From: an uncultured Limosilactobacillus sp.
GTDB taxonomy: Bacteria; Bacillota; Bacilli; Lactobacillales; Lactobacillaceae
Direction: 5' to 3'
Assembly: GCA_944326735.1 (NCBI GenBank)
Contig: CALVFC010000076.1
Coordinates: 1-7,138, forward strand
Length of the DNA stretch: 7,138 nt
A program made the position numbers and the translations under genes. The notes below the pieces were generated by a model. It saw only the letters and a program-made list of their open reading frames with translations, was not told the DNA's origin and ran no database searches. This document shows, piece after piece, positions 1-5,600 of the stretch (positions are counted from its first letter, which is position 1; every line of letters begins with the position of its first letter).

Positions 1-305
1 CCGATATTGCCAAAGAATATCAACCCTTGTTGGAAGAGGGGCAGCCAATTGAGAACTTATTAGAGCGTCACCACTTTATTCCTAAAGAAGTGGCCTTAAT
101 TCTCAAAAAAGGCAGTATCTGGACAAAAGAAATCCAAGACTTAAACGCCTTAAGTAAAGCATTGTTTGAACGTTTTTCTGCATCAGTCGAACGTCTCCTT
201 GTTTTAGTACCACCAATTCTTTTTGCCGTTTTGGCTGTTGTAATTATTAGTATGTACTTGTCATTACTATGGCCAATCTACCAGTCCATGCAGGGGGTCT
301 TCTAA
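1..305 (+). CDS. comGB: ComGB, competence pseudopilus platform protein (3' end only)
   Basis: This is the C-terminal 100 residues of a GspF/PilC-type inner-membrane protein; the gene begins before the window and is read from base 3. ComGB is the membrane platform on which the ComGA ATPase builds the competence pseudopilus used in DNA uptake. The visible part has the usual end of a T2SSF domain: a helical cytoplasmic stretch containing GQPIENLLE, then a long hydrophobic segment (around VLVPPILFAVLAVVIISMY) and a short tail ending SMQGVF. The identification rests mainly on the direct junction with comGC: the TAA at 303-305 shares its last base with the comGC ATG (TAATG). A GCAGGGGG Shine-Dalgarno for comGC lies inside this coding sequence. 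The N-terminal half and the operon promoter are not visible. Confidence 0.9.
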   Translation, partial: DIAKEYQPLLEEGQPIENLLERHHFIPKEVALILKKGSIWTKEIQDLNALSKALFERFSASVERLLVLVPPILFAVLAVVIISMYLSLLWPIYQSMQGVF

Positions 306-619
306 TGAAACATTTCGTGAAGAAACAGCAAGGTTTTACCCTATTAGAAATGTCAATTGTCCTTTTTATTATTAGTCTTTTGATTTTGATTGTTTTACCT
401 AACTTAACTAATCAACGACAACATGCCAGCAAGATTCACCGTGATGCAATGGCAACGGTTGTCCAGACTCAGGTTGACGAGTATCTCAACGACCACGATA
501 AGCAAACGGTGAGTTATAAAGAGTTGGAGCAGGCACACTATTTAACGGCCTCCCAAGTGAAGAAAGCCCGTGGTCAAGGGCTCATGATTACCAACGGTCA
601 AGTGGTTAAACATTCATGA
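305..619 (+). CDS. comGC: ComGC, major competence pseudopilin
   Basis: Encodes 104 residues, a normal length for ComGC, the major subunit of the competence type IV pseudopilus. A basic leader (MKHFVKKQQG) precedes the prepilin cleavage site G10|F11 with Glu at +5 (E15), then a hydrophobic helix at about residues 15-33. The segment after the helix (TVVQTQVDEY, then a YKELEQAHYLT stretch) is the most conserved part of Gram-positive ComGC proteins. The start at 305 is preferred over the in-frame TTG at 269 because it has an AGGGGG Shine-Dalgarno 7-8 bases upstream and puts the leader at its usual length. The gene overlaps comGB (TAATG) and comGD (ATGA), so translational coupling is likely. The ComC prepilin peptidase that would process it is not in this window. 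Confidence 0.95.
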   Translation: MKHFVKKQQGFTLLEMSIVLFIISLLILIVLPNLTNQRQHASKIHRDAMATVVQTQVDEYLNDHDKQTVSYKELEQAHYLTASQVKKARGQGLMITNGQVVKHS

Positions 620-1041
620 AAACGGGCTTCACTGTTTTAGAAACGGTTATTGTATTGGGCATTGTCACAGTCCTTGTAATATTCCCAGTTCCAGGGATCA
701 GTCAATGTCGTGCATATAATGAGGAACAATTGTTTTGGAGTGAACTCCGGCAGAATTGGCGAACAGCCCAATTACGTGCTCGTAATGAACGCCAAGTTAC
801 GCAGGTTGAATACGAACAATCTAGTAATCAGATCGTTTTTGTGGCCGATCAAAAGCGAGATGCTGTGCAATTACCGGGTACACTCAAAGTAATCAGGTTT
901 GAGCCATTTCAGATGCACGCAAATGGTTACGTTAAACCACAAACGCAAGAATTTAAGTCTTCGCTGACTGAGTGCCGGTATTTGATGCGGATTCAATTAG
1001 CATGGGGAGGATATCATGTGGAAAGGGTCAATGAAAAGTAA
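616..1041 (+). CDS. comGD: ComGD, minor competence pseudopilin
   Basis: Encodes 141 residues with a very short leader (MKTG), cleavage site G4|F5 and E9 at +5, followed by a hydrophobic helix at about residues 5-25. The C-terminal stretch RIQLAWGGYHVE matches the strand that closes most ComGD proteins. ComGD is a minor pseudopilin thought to act with ComGE, ComGF and ComGG in priming pilus assembly. The start ATG overlaps the comGC stop (ATGA), with only a weak purine run upstream, so coupling to comGC is probable. Its 3' end overlaps comGE by 26 bases. Two cysteines (C31 and C120) flank the globular part and could form a disulphide, but that is only inferred. A 60-codon ORF in another frame within this gene is a shadow. 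Confidence 0.9.
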   Translation: MKTGFTVLETVIVLGIVTVLVIFPVPGISQCRAYNEEQLFWSELRQNWRTAQLRARNERQVTQVEYEQSSNQIVFVADQKRDAVQLPGTLKVIRFEPFQMHANGYVKPQTQEFKSSLTECRYLMRIQLAWGGYHVERVNEK

Positions 1042-1312
1042 TGGTTTTGTACTGGCAGAGAGTGTGGTTAGTTTAGTAATTTTGAGCATTGCGGTTAGCT
1101 TACTGGTGACATGTTATCAGGGAATTGACTACCAGCGGCAACGGTTAGCTAATGAGTTGACGGCTGCGCGTTTAGCGAAGGAAGTTTCGGATCAGCTAGT
1201 GGAAACTAAGCAAGGCAGGGCAACGATCCGGAGTAACGGTTTTGATGCGTATGCCAGTTCATCATCCATCGAAGTTTATCAGCGGCAACACCTTGTATTA
1301 CGGGTAAGCTAA
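1016..1312 (+). CDS. comGE: ComGE, minor competence pseudopilin
   Basis: Encodes 98 residues. A short leader (MWKGSMKSNG) is followed by G10|F11 with E15 at +5 and a hydrophobic helix at about residues 11-33, the standard prepilin layout; the rest is a small poorly conserved domain. The assignment as ComGE rests on position between comGD and comGF, on size and on the pilin signal. The ATG at 1016 has GGAGG at 1006-1010. A second in-frame ATG at 1031 (MKSNG) also has a purine-rich GAAAGGG just upstream, so either start is possible; both keep the cleavage site. The start lies inside comGD, which supports coupled translation. Confidence 0.85.
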   Translation: MWKGSMKSNGFVLAESVVSLVILSIAVSLLVTCYQGIDYQRQRLANELTAARLAKEVSDQLVETKQGRATIRSNGFDAYASSSSIEVYQRQHLVLRVS

Positions 1313-1314
1313 TT

Positions 1315-1749
1315 ATGAAAGTCAGAGCTTTTACGTTAATTGAGTGTATATGTGCTTTACTGGTAACTTCGCTTGTGGTCACCATGCTTTCCTTGCTGAT
1401 AAACACTACTCGGCATTCACCGTTGACACGGGCCGATCAGCCACTAGATTGGTACTTATGTTTAGCTGAGCTGGAGTCTCCCGATCACCAATTTAAGATT
1501 ACGCGGGTTAACCATAATGAAGCACGATTAACAAGTAGGTTGAATCACCGCCAATATTTTTTACGAGGGCGGGGGAAAGTCTACCTGACGATGGCAAATG
1601 GCGATGGGGGTTACTTACCTCTGTTTGATGATCTTCAAGTTGGCAGTTTTAGTTGTCGCCAACTTAGTGACCATCAACTAGAATTAGAAATTCGGCGGCA
1701 AAATGGTCATTGCGAACGGGGAATTGTGAGGTTAGCACATAATGGTTAG
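1315..1749 (+). CDS. comGF: ComGF, minor competence pseudopilin
   Basis: Encodes 144 residues. The N-terminus MKVRAFTLIE carries a type III signal with Ala rather than Gly before the cleavage point (A5|F6) and Glu at +5 (E10), then a hydrophobic helix to about residue 30. The DQPLDWYLCLAELES region resembles the conserved central part of ComGF proteins. Ala at -1 is known in other ComGF-type pilins, so it is not by itself a defect. The gene starts two bases after the comGE stop and lacks a strong Shine-Dalgarno, so it probably depends on ribosomes finishing comGE. It overlaps comGG by 8 bases. There are five cysteines (C11, C13, C49, C114, C133), three of them in the globular part. Confidence 0.87.
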   Translation: MKVRAFTLIECICALLVTSLVVTMLSLLINTTRHSPLTRADQPLDWYLCLAELESPDHQFKITRVNHNEARLTSRLNHRQYFLRGRGKVYLTMANGDGGYLPLFDDLQVGSFSCRQLSDHQLELEIRRQNGHCERGIVRLAHNG

Positions 1750-1930
1750 ACGACAACGCGGGGGATTTGTTCTGGTTGCGGTTTGTGCTTGTTTAGTATT
1801 ATGCAGTGGAATGGTGATTGCTTATTACAAGTACTACTATCAACAATCATTGACATATCGCCGCTTAGAACGAAGCTGGATTAAGGACAGTCAACGAAAT
1901 TTGCAAAGCTTACGTGAAATAGATCAATAA
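1742..1930 (+). CDS. comGG: ComGG-like minor competence pseudopilin, apparently truncated
   Basis: Encodes only 62 residues, short for ComGG proteins, which are usually around 90-130 residues. The N-terminus MVRRQRGGFVLVAV has a basic leader, G8|F9 and a hydrophobic helix at about residues 9-28. It lacks Glu at +5 (Ala instead), as does Bacillus subtilis ComGG. A YYKYYYQQ stretch and a charged amphipathic segment follow. The reading frame stops at TAA 1928-1930 but then stays open for 24 more codons to TGA 2003-2005, which would give an 87-residue protein of more normal size. The gene may therefore carry a nonsense mutation, or the short form may be natural in this lineage. Identity rests on its place as the last gene of the comG cluster and the pilin signal. 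It overlaps comGF by 8 bases. Confidence 0.75.
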   Translation: MVRRQRGGFVLVAVCACLVLCSGMVIAYYKYYYQQSLTYRRLERSWIKDSQRNLQSLREIDQ

Positions 1931-2005
1931 TTCACAAAAGCTGAACAAATGACAGTTATTCTTTACGATAGGGACAGATTGTTCGTGCAGAAAGCGTTAC
2001 CTTGA
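1931..2005 (+). other. In-frame open continuation after the comGG stop (possible lost C-terminus)
   Basis: Immediately after the comGG TAA the same frame encodes 24 sense codons before TGA. The peptide ends with a strand-like, basic stretch (TVILYDRDRLFVQKALP) of the kind that closes minor pilins. No start codon with a Shine-Dalgarno precedes it; the only internal ATG, at 1949, is not preceded by a purine run. It is best read as the former 3' end of comGG separated by a single stop codon (CAA TAA). It could also be a chance open stretch of 72 bases. Confidence 0.45.
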
Positions 2006-2030
2006 ATTTGATAATCATAATAGTTAAACT
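2002..2030 (+). promoter_or_regulatory. Candidate sigma-A promoter for the methyltransferase-ackA unit
   Basis: TTGAAT (2002-2007, 4 of 6 to TTGACA) and TAAACT (2025-2030, 4 of 6 to TATAAT) are separated by 17 bases. They lie in the AT-rich gap between comGG and the methyltransferase, about 40 bases before its start. TTGATA at 2008-2013 is an alternative -35 but has no good -10 at the right distance. No terminator is visible after comGG, so readthrough from the comG operon is also possible. The call rests on sequence match and location only. Confidence 0.35.
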
Positions 2031-2054
2031 AATAGATGATGATTGTAAATTACT

Positions 2055-2062
2055 GGAGGTGA
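2055..2062 (+). promoter_or_regulatory. Shine-Dalgarno that selects a CTG start codon
   Basis: GGAGGTGA is a near-perfect anti-16S match. It sits 6 bases before CTG at 2069 in the methyltransferase frame. The ATG at 2062-2064 overlaps the Shine-Dalgarno itself and opens only 12 codons in another frame. The TGA at 2060-2062 closes the methyltransferase frame upstream. CTG is therefore the only start codon at a workable distance. Confidence 0.75.
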
Positions 2063-2068
2063 TGCGCT

Positions 2069-3082
2069 CTGTCGCAACAATCTGTTCAACAATTATTTGA
2101 GCTTATTGACCGGGGCACCGAGATTCTACAATCAGCTCTTAATAGTTCATATTTGGATGCAATGTTAGAAAATTTTGAAAATATCATTGACCATGGCCAG
2201 GTCCAGGTTGAAGATGGCTTGCCTAAAGCTGATGCGGTAAAACAGCTGCAAGATATTTACAACCAATTACCAATTGATCAAATTACTGGTGAGACGTGGC
2301 GTCAACTTGTTCAGTTATCCTTCTTAAAAGTGATTCGTAAGGATGCAATTCAAGCTAACCACCAAATGACACCAGATACGATCGGCCTCCTAATGGCATT
2401 TCTAATTGAAAAAGTAACTGCGCACCAGGATGTTAAAACGATTTTTGATCCCGCAGTGGGGACAGCTAACCTATTGACGACGGTTATGCATCAGTTGTCA
2501 CTTGCCGATCATCATCAGTTGACGGGTTTTGGAATTGATAACGATGATTCCATGCTGGCCGTTGCCAGTGTGAACGTGGAGTTGCAAAAACTGCAGGTAA
2601 GTCTTTATCATCAGGATGCTATTAACGCATTGGATATTCCTCAATGTGATTTGGTAGTTTCAGATCTGCCAATTGGTTATTATCCCCTGGATAAGAATGT
2701 TACTAATTACCAAACGCGAGCAGAAAAGGGTCACTCATATGTCCATCATTTACTGATTGAACAGGCAATGAACTACTTGCAACCGGGAGGCTTTGGAGTG
2801 TTCTTAGTGCCAAGTAATCTGTTCCAAACGAAGGAATCACAATCCTTCGTCAAATGGATTCAGTCAGTTGCCTATCTTCAAGGTTTAATTAATTTGCCAA
2901 GTGAATTATTTGCCAACAAGAATGCGCAAAAGTCCATCCTACTTTTGCAGCGTCATGGTGGTAAGAGTCAACAAGCTGTCAAGGTGTTACTGGGTGAATT
3001 TCCATCTTTTAAGGATCGGACGAAATTTGCTACCTTTATGCAGGAAATCAACCAGTGGGTCGCAACGAATATAGTTAAGTAA
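2069..3082 (+). CDS. ytxK: YtxK-family class I SAM-dependent methyltransferase (HsdM-like N6-adenine MTase fold)
   Basis: Encodes 337 residues from CTG 2069, matching the roughly 330 residues usual for YtxK. Starting at the first conventional codon, TTG 2153, would remove 28 residues (SQQSVQQLFELIDRGT onward) that look like the family's N-terminal helix. The N-terminal 95 residues are helical. HQMTPDTIG (about 97-105) resembles the segment before the SAM domain in HsdM proteins. SAM motif I is DPAVGTANLL (127-136), an acidic motif II follows at GFGIDNDD (153-160), and motif IV is DLPIGYYP (199-206). Motif IV lacks the (N/D)PP(Y/F) core of active adenine DNA methyltransferases, so the substrate is unknown and DNA methylation should not be assumed. 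It lies between the comG operon and ackA as in Bacillus, with 12 bases to ackA, so the two are probably co-transcribed. Confidence 0.88.
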   Translation: MSQQSVQQLFELIDRGTEILQSALNSSYLDAMLENFENIIDHGQVQVEDGLPKADAVKQLQDIYNQLPIDQITGETWRQLVQLSFLKVIRKDAIQANHQMTPDTIGLLMAFLIEKVTAHQDVKTIFDPAVGTANLLTTVMHQLSLADHHQLTGFGIDNDDSMLAVASVNVELQKLQVSLYHQDAINALDIPQCDLVVSDLPIGYYPLDKNVTNYQTRAEKGHSYVHHLLIEQAMNYLQPGGFGVFLVPSNLFQTKESQSFVKWIQSVAYLQGLINLPSELFANKNAQKSILLLQRHGGKSQQAVKVLLGEFPSFKDRTKFATFMQEINQWVATNIVK

Positions 3083-3094
3083 GGAGACGTTACA

Positions 3095-4291
3095 ATGTCA
3101 AAAACAATTGCTGTCAATGCCGGAAGTTCTACGTTAAAGTTCAAGCTCTTTGACATGCCAAGTGAAAATGTTGTCGCTGAAGGAACAATTGAACGAATTG
3201 GCGAAGAAATGGGTCATGCGAAAATTAAGTATGGCGATGGTCAAAAGCACGAAGACGAAAAGCCTTTTAAGGACCATGGAGCAGCTGTTCAATACCTGTT
3301 GGATCAGTTGATTGATCTTAAGATTGTTCAAAACTACGATGAAATTACTGCTGTTGGTCACCGGGTTGTTGCTGGTGGTGAATTCTTTAAGGATTCCGCA
3401 ATTATTAATGATGATGTTATCAAGAAGATTGATGAATTGTCTGAATATGCACCTCTTCATGACCCAGCCGAATTAATTGGTATCAAGGCCTTCCGTAAGG
3501 TATTACCAAATGCTTTTGCTGTAGCCGTTTTTGACACTTCCTTCCATGTCAACATGCCAAAGAAGAATGCTCTTTACAGTGTCCCTTACGAATGGTATGA
3601 AAAGTATGGTGCGCGGAAGTATGGTGCCCATGGTACTAGTCACCGTTATGTTGCTGGTCGGGCCGCTGAAATGCTGGGCAAGCCTTTGAAGGACCTTAAG
3701 TTGATCACCATGCATATTGGGGCTGGTGCTTCAATTACTGCCATCAAGGATGGTAAGTCATATGATACTTCTATGGGATTCTCCCCATTGGCTGGTATTA
3801 CGATGGCTACACGGTCCGGGGATGTTGATCCATCCTTAGTTGCTTTCGTTCAAGAAAAATTGGGCGTTTCATCTCAAAAGATGATCAGTATCCTTAACCA
3901 CGAATCTGGTATTAAGGGTCTTTCTGGAATTTCTCCAGATATGCGTGATATTCTGGCCGCTGCTGACAAGGGCGACAAGCGTGCTCAACTGACGATTGAC
4001 ATTTATGTCAACCGGATCGTTCGTTATGTGGGTGCATACATTGCCGAAATGGGCGGTGCTGATGCCATCGTCTTCACTGCCGGCGTTGGTGAAAACAGTG
4101 CGCCTATTCGGAAGATGGTTACGGATCAACTGGGTTACTTTGGCATTAAGATTGACCAAGAAAAGAACAAGTGCCATGGTGTAGAACGTGATCTTTCTAC
4201 TGATTATGCTAAGATTAAGACCTTGTTAATTCCAACCAACGAAGAATTAATGATTGTCCGCGACATTGAACGCTTACGTAAACAAGCCTAA
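3095..4291 (+). CDS. ackA: Acetate kinase
   Basis: Encodes 398 residues, full length for acetate kinase, the cytoplasmic enzyme that interconverts acetyl phosphate plus ADP with acetate plus ATP. In lactobacilli it gives the ATP-yielding last step of the phosphoketolase pathway. Family signatures are clear: NAGSSTLKFKLF (8-19), GHRVVAGGE with R90, VFDTSFHVNMP with D147, GAHGTSHRY with H179 and H183, MATRSGD with R240, GISPDMRDI, FTAGVGEN and TNEEL. By alignment with the Methanosarcina enzyme these cover its catalytic Asn, Arg, Asp, His and Glu residues. The phosphate-binding motif usually written HLGNG reads HIGAG (207-211), with Ala at 210 in place of Asn. AAGGAG at 3081-3086 overlaps the methyltransferase stop and sets the start. 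Codon use (GAA, GGT, AAG) looks more biased than in neighbours, fitting high expression. Confidence 0.98.
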   Translation: MSKTIAVNAGSSTLKFKLFDMPSENVVAEGTIERIGEEMGHAKIKYGDGQKHEDEKPFKDHGAAVQYLLDQLIDLKIVQNYDEITAVGHRVVAGGEFFKDSAIINDDVIKKIDELSEYAPLHDPAELIGIKAFRKVLPNAFAVAVFDTSFHVNMPKKNALYSVPYEWYEKYGARKYGAHGTSHRYVAGRAAEMLGKPLKDLKLITMHIGAGASITAIKDGKSYDTSMGFSPLAGITMATRSGDVDPSLVAFVQEKLGVSSQKMISILNHESGIKGLSGISPDMRDILAAADKGDKRAQLTIDIYVNRIVRYVGAYIAEMGGADAIVFTAGVGENSAPIRKMVTDQLGYFGIKIDQEKNKCHGVERDLSTDYAKIKTLLIPTNEELMIVRDIERLRKQA

Positions 4292-4313
4292 ATTAATTAT
4301 TGGAATACAAGTG

Positions 4314-4354
4314 AGAGAAGAGACTGGGTCAATTACTCAGTCTCTTCTTTGTCT
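4314..4354 (+). terminator. Rho-independent terminator after ackA
   Basis: AGAAGAGACTGGGT (4316-4329) pairs with ACTCAGTCTCTTCT (4335-4348): 14 pairs with one G-T wobble around the 5-base loop CAATT, extendable by two pairs. A short, imperfect T-rich run (TTTGTCT) follows. It lies 25 bases past the ackA stop and should end most of that transcript. Only 26 bases separate it from the next gene, too few for a separate promoter, so some readthrough probably feeds the phosphoesterase. Confidence 0.88.
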
Positions 4355-4380
4355 AAGTTATCGAGGAGGGAGGATGGCCA

Positions 4381-4989
4381 ATGAAATTTGTCACAGCTGA
4401 TACGCATTTTTTAGATGAACATTTACTCGGGATTGACCAATTCGCGCCACGCCCGTTTACTTCCGTTGACGTGATGGATCAAACGATCATTGATCACTGG
4501 AATGCACGCGTGAGTGACCAGGATACCGTTTACCACTTAGGCGATATTGCAGTTTACTTTGCTAAGCCGCAAAAAGAGGCCTATTCTGCAGTTTTCCGGG
4601 TGTTGAACCAGTTGAATGGTCACCTGATTTTAATTAAGGGGAATCATGATAGTCGGGGATTATTTAAGTACATCGCTAAGCATAACTATGCTTTAGGCAA
4701 CCAGCCTAAGTTTGCCTTCCATGATGTTGGTGTATTGATGAAGTATGACCATCGTCAATATTATTTAACTCACTATCCGTTGATGTTAGGAATCGCACCC
4801 CAGATAATTAACCTGCATGGTCATATTCACCATTATTCCGTTCCCGCAAAAAGGAATATTAACGTTGGTATCGATTCTCCAGAACTGGATTATCTCGATC
4901 ATCCAGTGCCATTTGGGACGCCACTTAGTTTTGCCGAGGTCGAACAGATGATTAATGGCAAGTTTATTGACTTTGAAAAGCGGCAATAA
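4381..4989 (+). CDS. Metallophosphoesterase (calcineurin-like fold)
   Basis: Encodes 202 residues with the full set of metal-binding motifs of a calcineurin-like phosphoesterase in order: D7-x-H9 (TADTHF), G54-D55 (YHLGDIAVYF), G87-N88-H89-D90 (IKGNHDSRG), H131 (LTHYPLML) and G147-H148-x-H150 (LHGHIHHYS). It should bind a two-metal centre and hydrolyse a phosphoester, but the substrate cannot be told from sequence. It looks cytoplasmic, with no signal peptide or membrane segment. The ATG at 4381 follows a strong GAGGAGGGAGG run (4363-4373); the out-of-frame ATG at 4374 leads to a short dead end. It begins just after the ackA terminator, so it is likely expressed by readthrough or from a promoter I could not identify. 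Confidence 0.9.
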   Translation: MKFVTADTHFLDEHLLGIDQFAPRPFTSVDVMDQTIIDHWNARVSDQDTVYHLGDIAVYFAKPQKEAYSAVFRVLNQLNGHLILIKGNHDSRGLFKYIAKHNYALGNQPKFAFHDVGVLMKYDHRQYYLTHYPLMLGIAPQIINLHGHIHHYSVPAKRNINVGIDSPELDYLDHPVPFGTPLSFAEVEQMINGKFIDFEKRQ

Positions 4990-5022
4990 ATTAATGCTGG
5001 TTTCTTTGTGTTAATATTAAGC

Positions 5023-5028
5023 TATGAT
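5023..5028 (+). promoter_or_regulatory. Candidate -10 element for yutD
   Basis: TATGAT matches 5 of 6 bases of TATAAT and sits in the AT-rich 53-base gap before yutD. No good -35 lies 16-18 bases upstream; TTTCTT at 5001-5006 is the nearest and is weak. If it is used, transcription would start near 5035, about 8 bases before the yutD GTG. Confidence 0.35.
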
Positions 5029-5042
5029 TGTTTTAAACAGTA

Positions 5043-5600
5043 GTGAATAACGTGAATCGTGCCAAAATCCAGGATTATATTGATCAGCGTGAGGATCAAC
5101 GAGCGGATCTGTACCATTACGAACAGACCGCTGAAAATAAATTCACGTTGAATGGCCATGAATATCAACTATTAGTTAACTATCGTGACGGCTTTAACGG
5201 TGATGAATTTGCTAAACGGTTTTCTAACATTTTGAGTAAGTATGATTATATTGTAGGTGATTGGGGATACGACCAACTTAGGTTACGAGGCTTTTTCGAT
5301 CCACAGAGTCCCCTTTTTCGTCCTGAACGGGGCAAAGAACGCATTGAGGATTATTTGTATGAAGACTGTAACTTTGGCTGTCCATATTTTGTTGTCCAAA
5401 ATGAAGACGTGCAATTGCCAAAACATCGTTCTCGTCGCCGTCATAATGGGTTCCGTGAACGTCGTAAGCCATTGCATAAGGAAAGTATCAGACACCGTCA
5501 TAATCAGGTAGCAACGAGTGTTGGTGAAGGCAAAAAACATAAGTTTGTTATTCATCAGCGTCATACTGGCAAAGGGAGATCAACTCATGGTAATAAATAG
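5043..5600 (+). CDS. yutD: YutD family protein
   Basis: Encodes 185 residues. The central block is strongly YutD-like: NYRDGFNGDEFAKRF (47-61), KYDYIVGDWGYDQLRLRGFF (66-85) and YLYEDCNFGCPYFVV (104-118) with a conserved Cys pair. The family is widespread in Firmicutes and has no established function. From about residue 127 the protein becomes an Arg/His/Lys-rich tail (RSRRRH, FRERRKP, HRH, GKKHKF), longer than in Bacillus YutD and typical of lactobacillus versions; it could bind nucleic acid, but that is inference. The start is either GTG 5043 or GTG 5052; an in-frame stop at 5034-5036 excludes anything earlier. Neither has a convincing Shine-Dalgarno. The 3' end overlaps the next gene by 14 bases, so the two are in one operon. 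Confidence 0.88.
   Translation: MNNVNRAKIQDYIDQREDQRADLYHYEQTAENKFTLNGHEYQLLVNYRDGFNGDEFAKRFSNILSKYDYIVGDWGYDQLRLRGFFDPQSPLFRPERGKERIEDYLYEDCNFGCPYFVVQNEDVQLPKHRSRRRHNGFRERRKPLHKESIRHRHNQVATSVGEGKKHKFVIHQRHTGKGRSTHGNK

Noticed and set aside
1206..1406. 66-codon - strand frame across comGE/comGF.
   Set aside because: No Shine-Dalgarno or recognisable motif, and it lies opposite two well-supported pilin genes.
1943..1984. GAACAA / TTGTTC inverted repeat as a terminator or operator after comGG.
   Set aside because: It is only 6 pairs with a 30-base loop and no T run follows; such repeats are expected by chance in AT-rich DNA.
2013..2044. AATCAT / ATGATT inverted repeat around the candidate promoter as an operator.
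   Set aside because: Six pairs with a 20-base spacer in very AT-rich sequence; nothing ties it to a known regulator.
3070..3075. TATAGT just before ackA as a -10 element of an ackA-specific promoter.
   Set aside because: It matches 5 of 6 bases, but no acceptable -35 lies 16-18 bases upstream, and the transcript would start at or after the Shine-Dalgarno. ackA may still have its own promoter elsewhere within the methyltransferase gene.
3134..4177. Several open frames of 60-108 codons on the - strand, and one on the + strand, inside ackA.
   Set aside because: They are shadows of a highly conserved, codon-biased gene; none has recognisable domains or a suitable Shine-Dalgarno.
5257..5564. Overlapping open frames on both strands inside yutD.
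   Set aside because: The yutD frame carries the conserved family blocks; the others show no recognisable features and no ribosome binding site.
5518..5586. N-terminal extension of the HAD hydrolase from TTG 5518 (23 extra residues, partly hydrophobic, like a signal peptide).
   Set aside because: The ATG at 5587 has the good Shine-Dalgarno and puts motif I at the family's usual position; the extension is yutD coding sequence in another frame.
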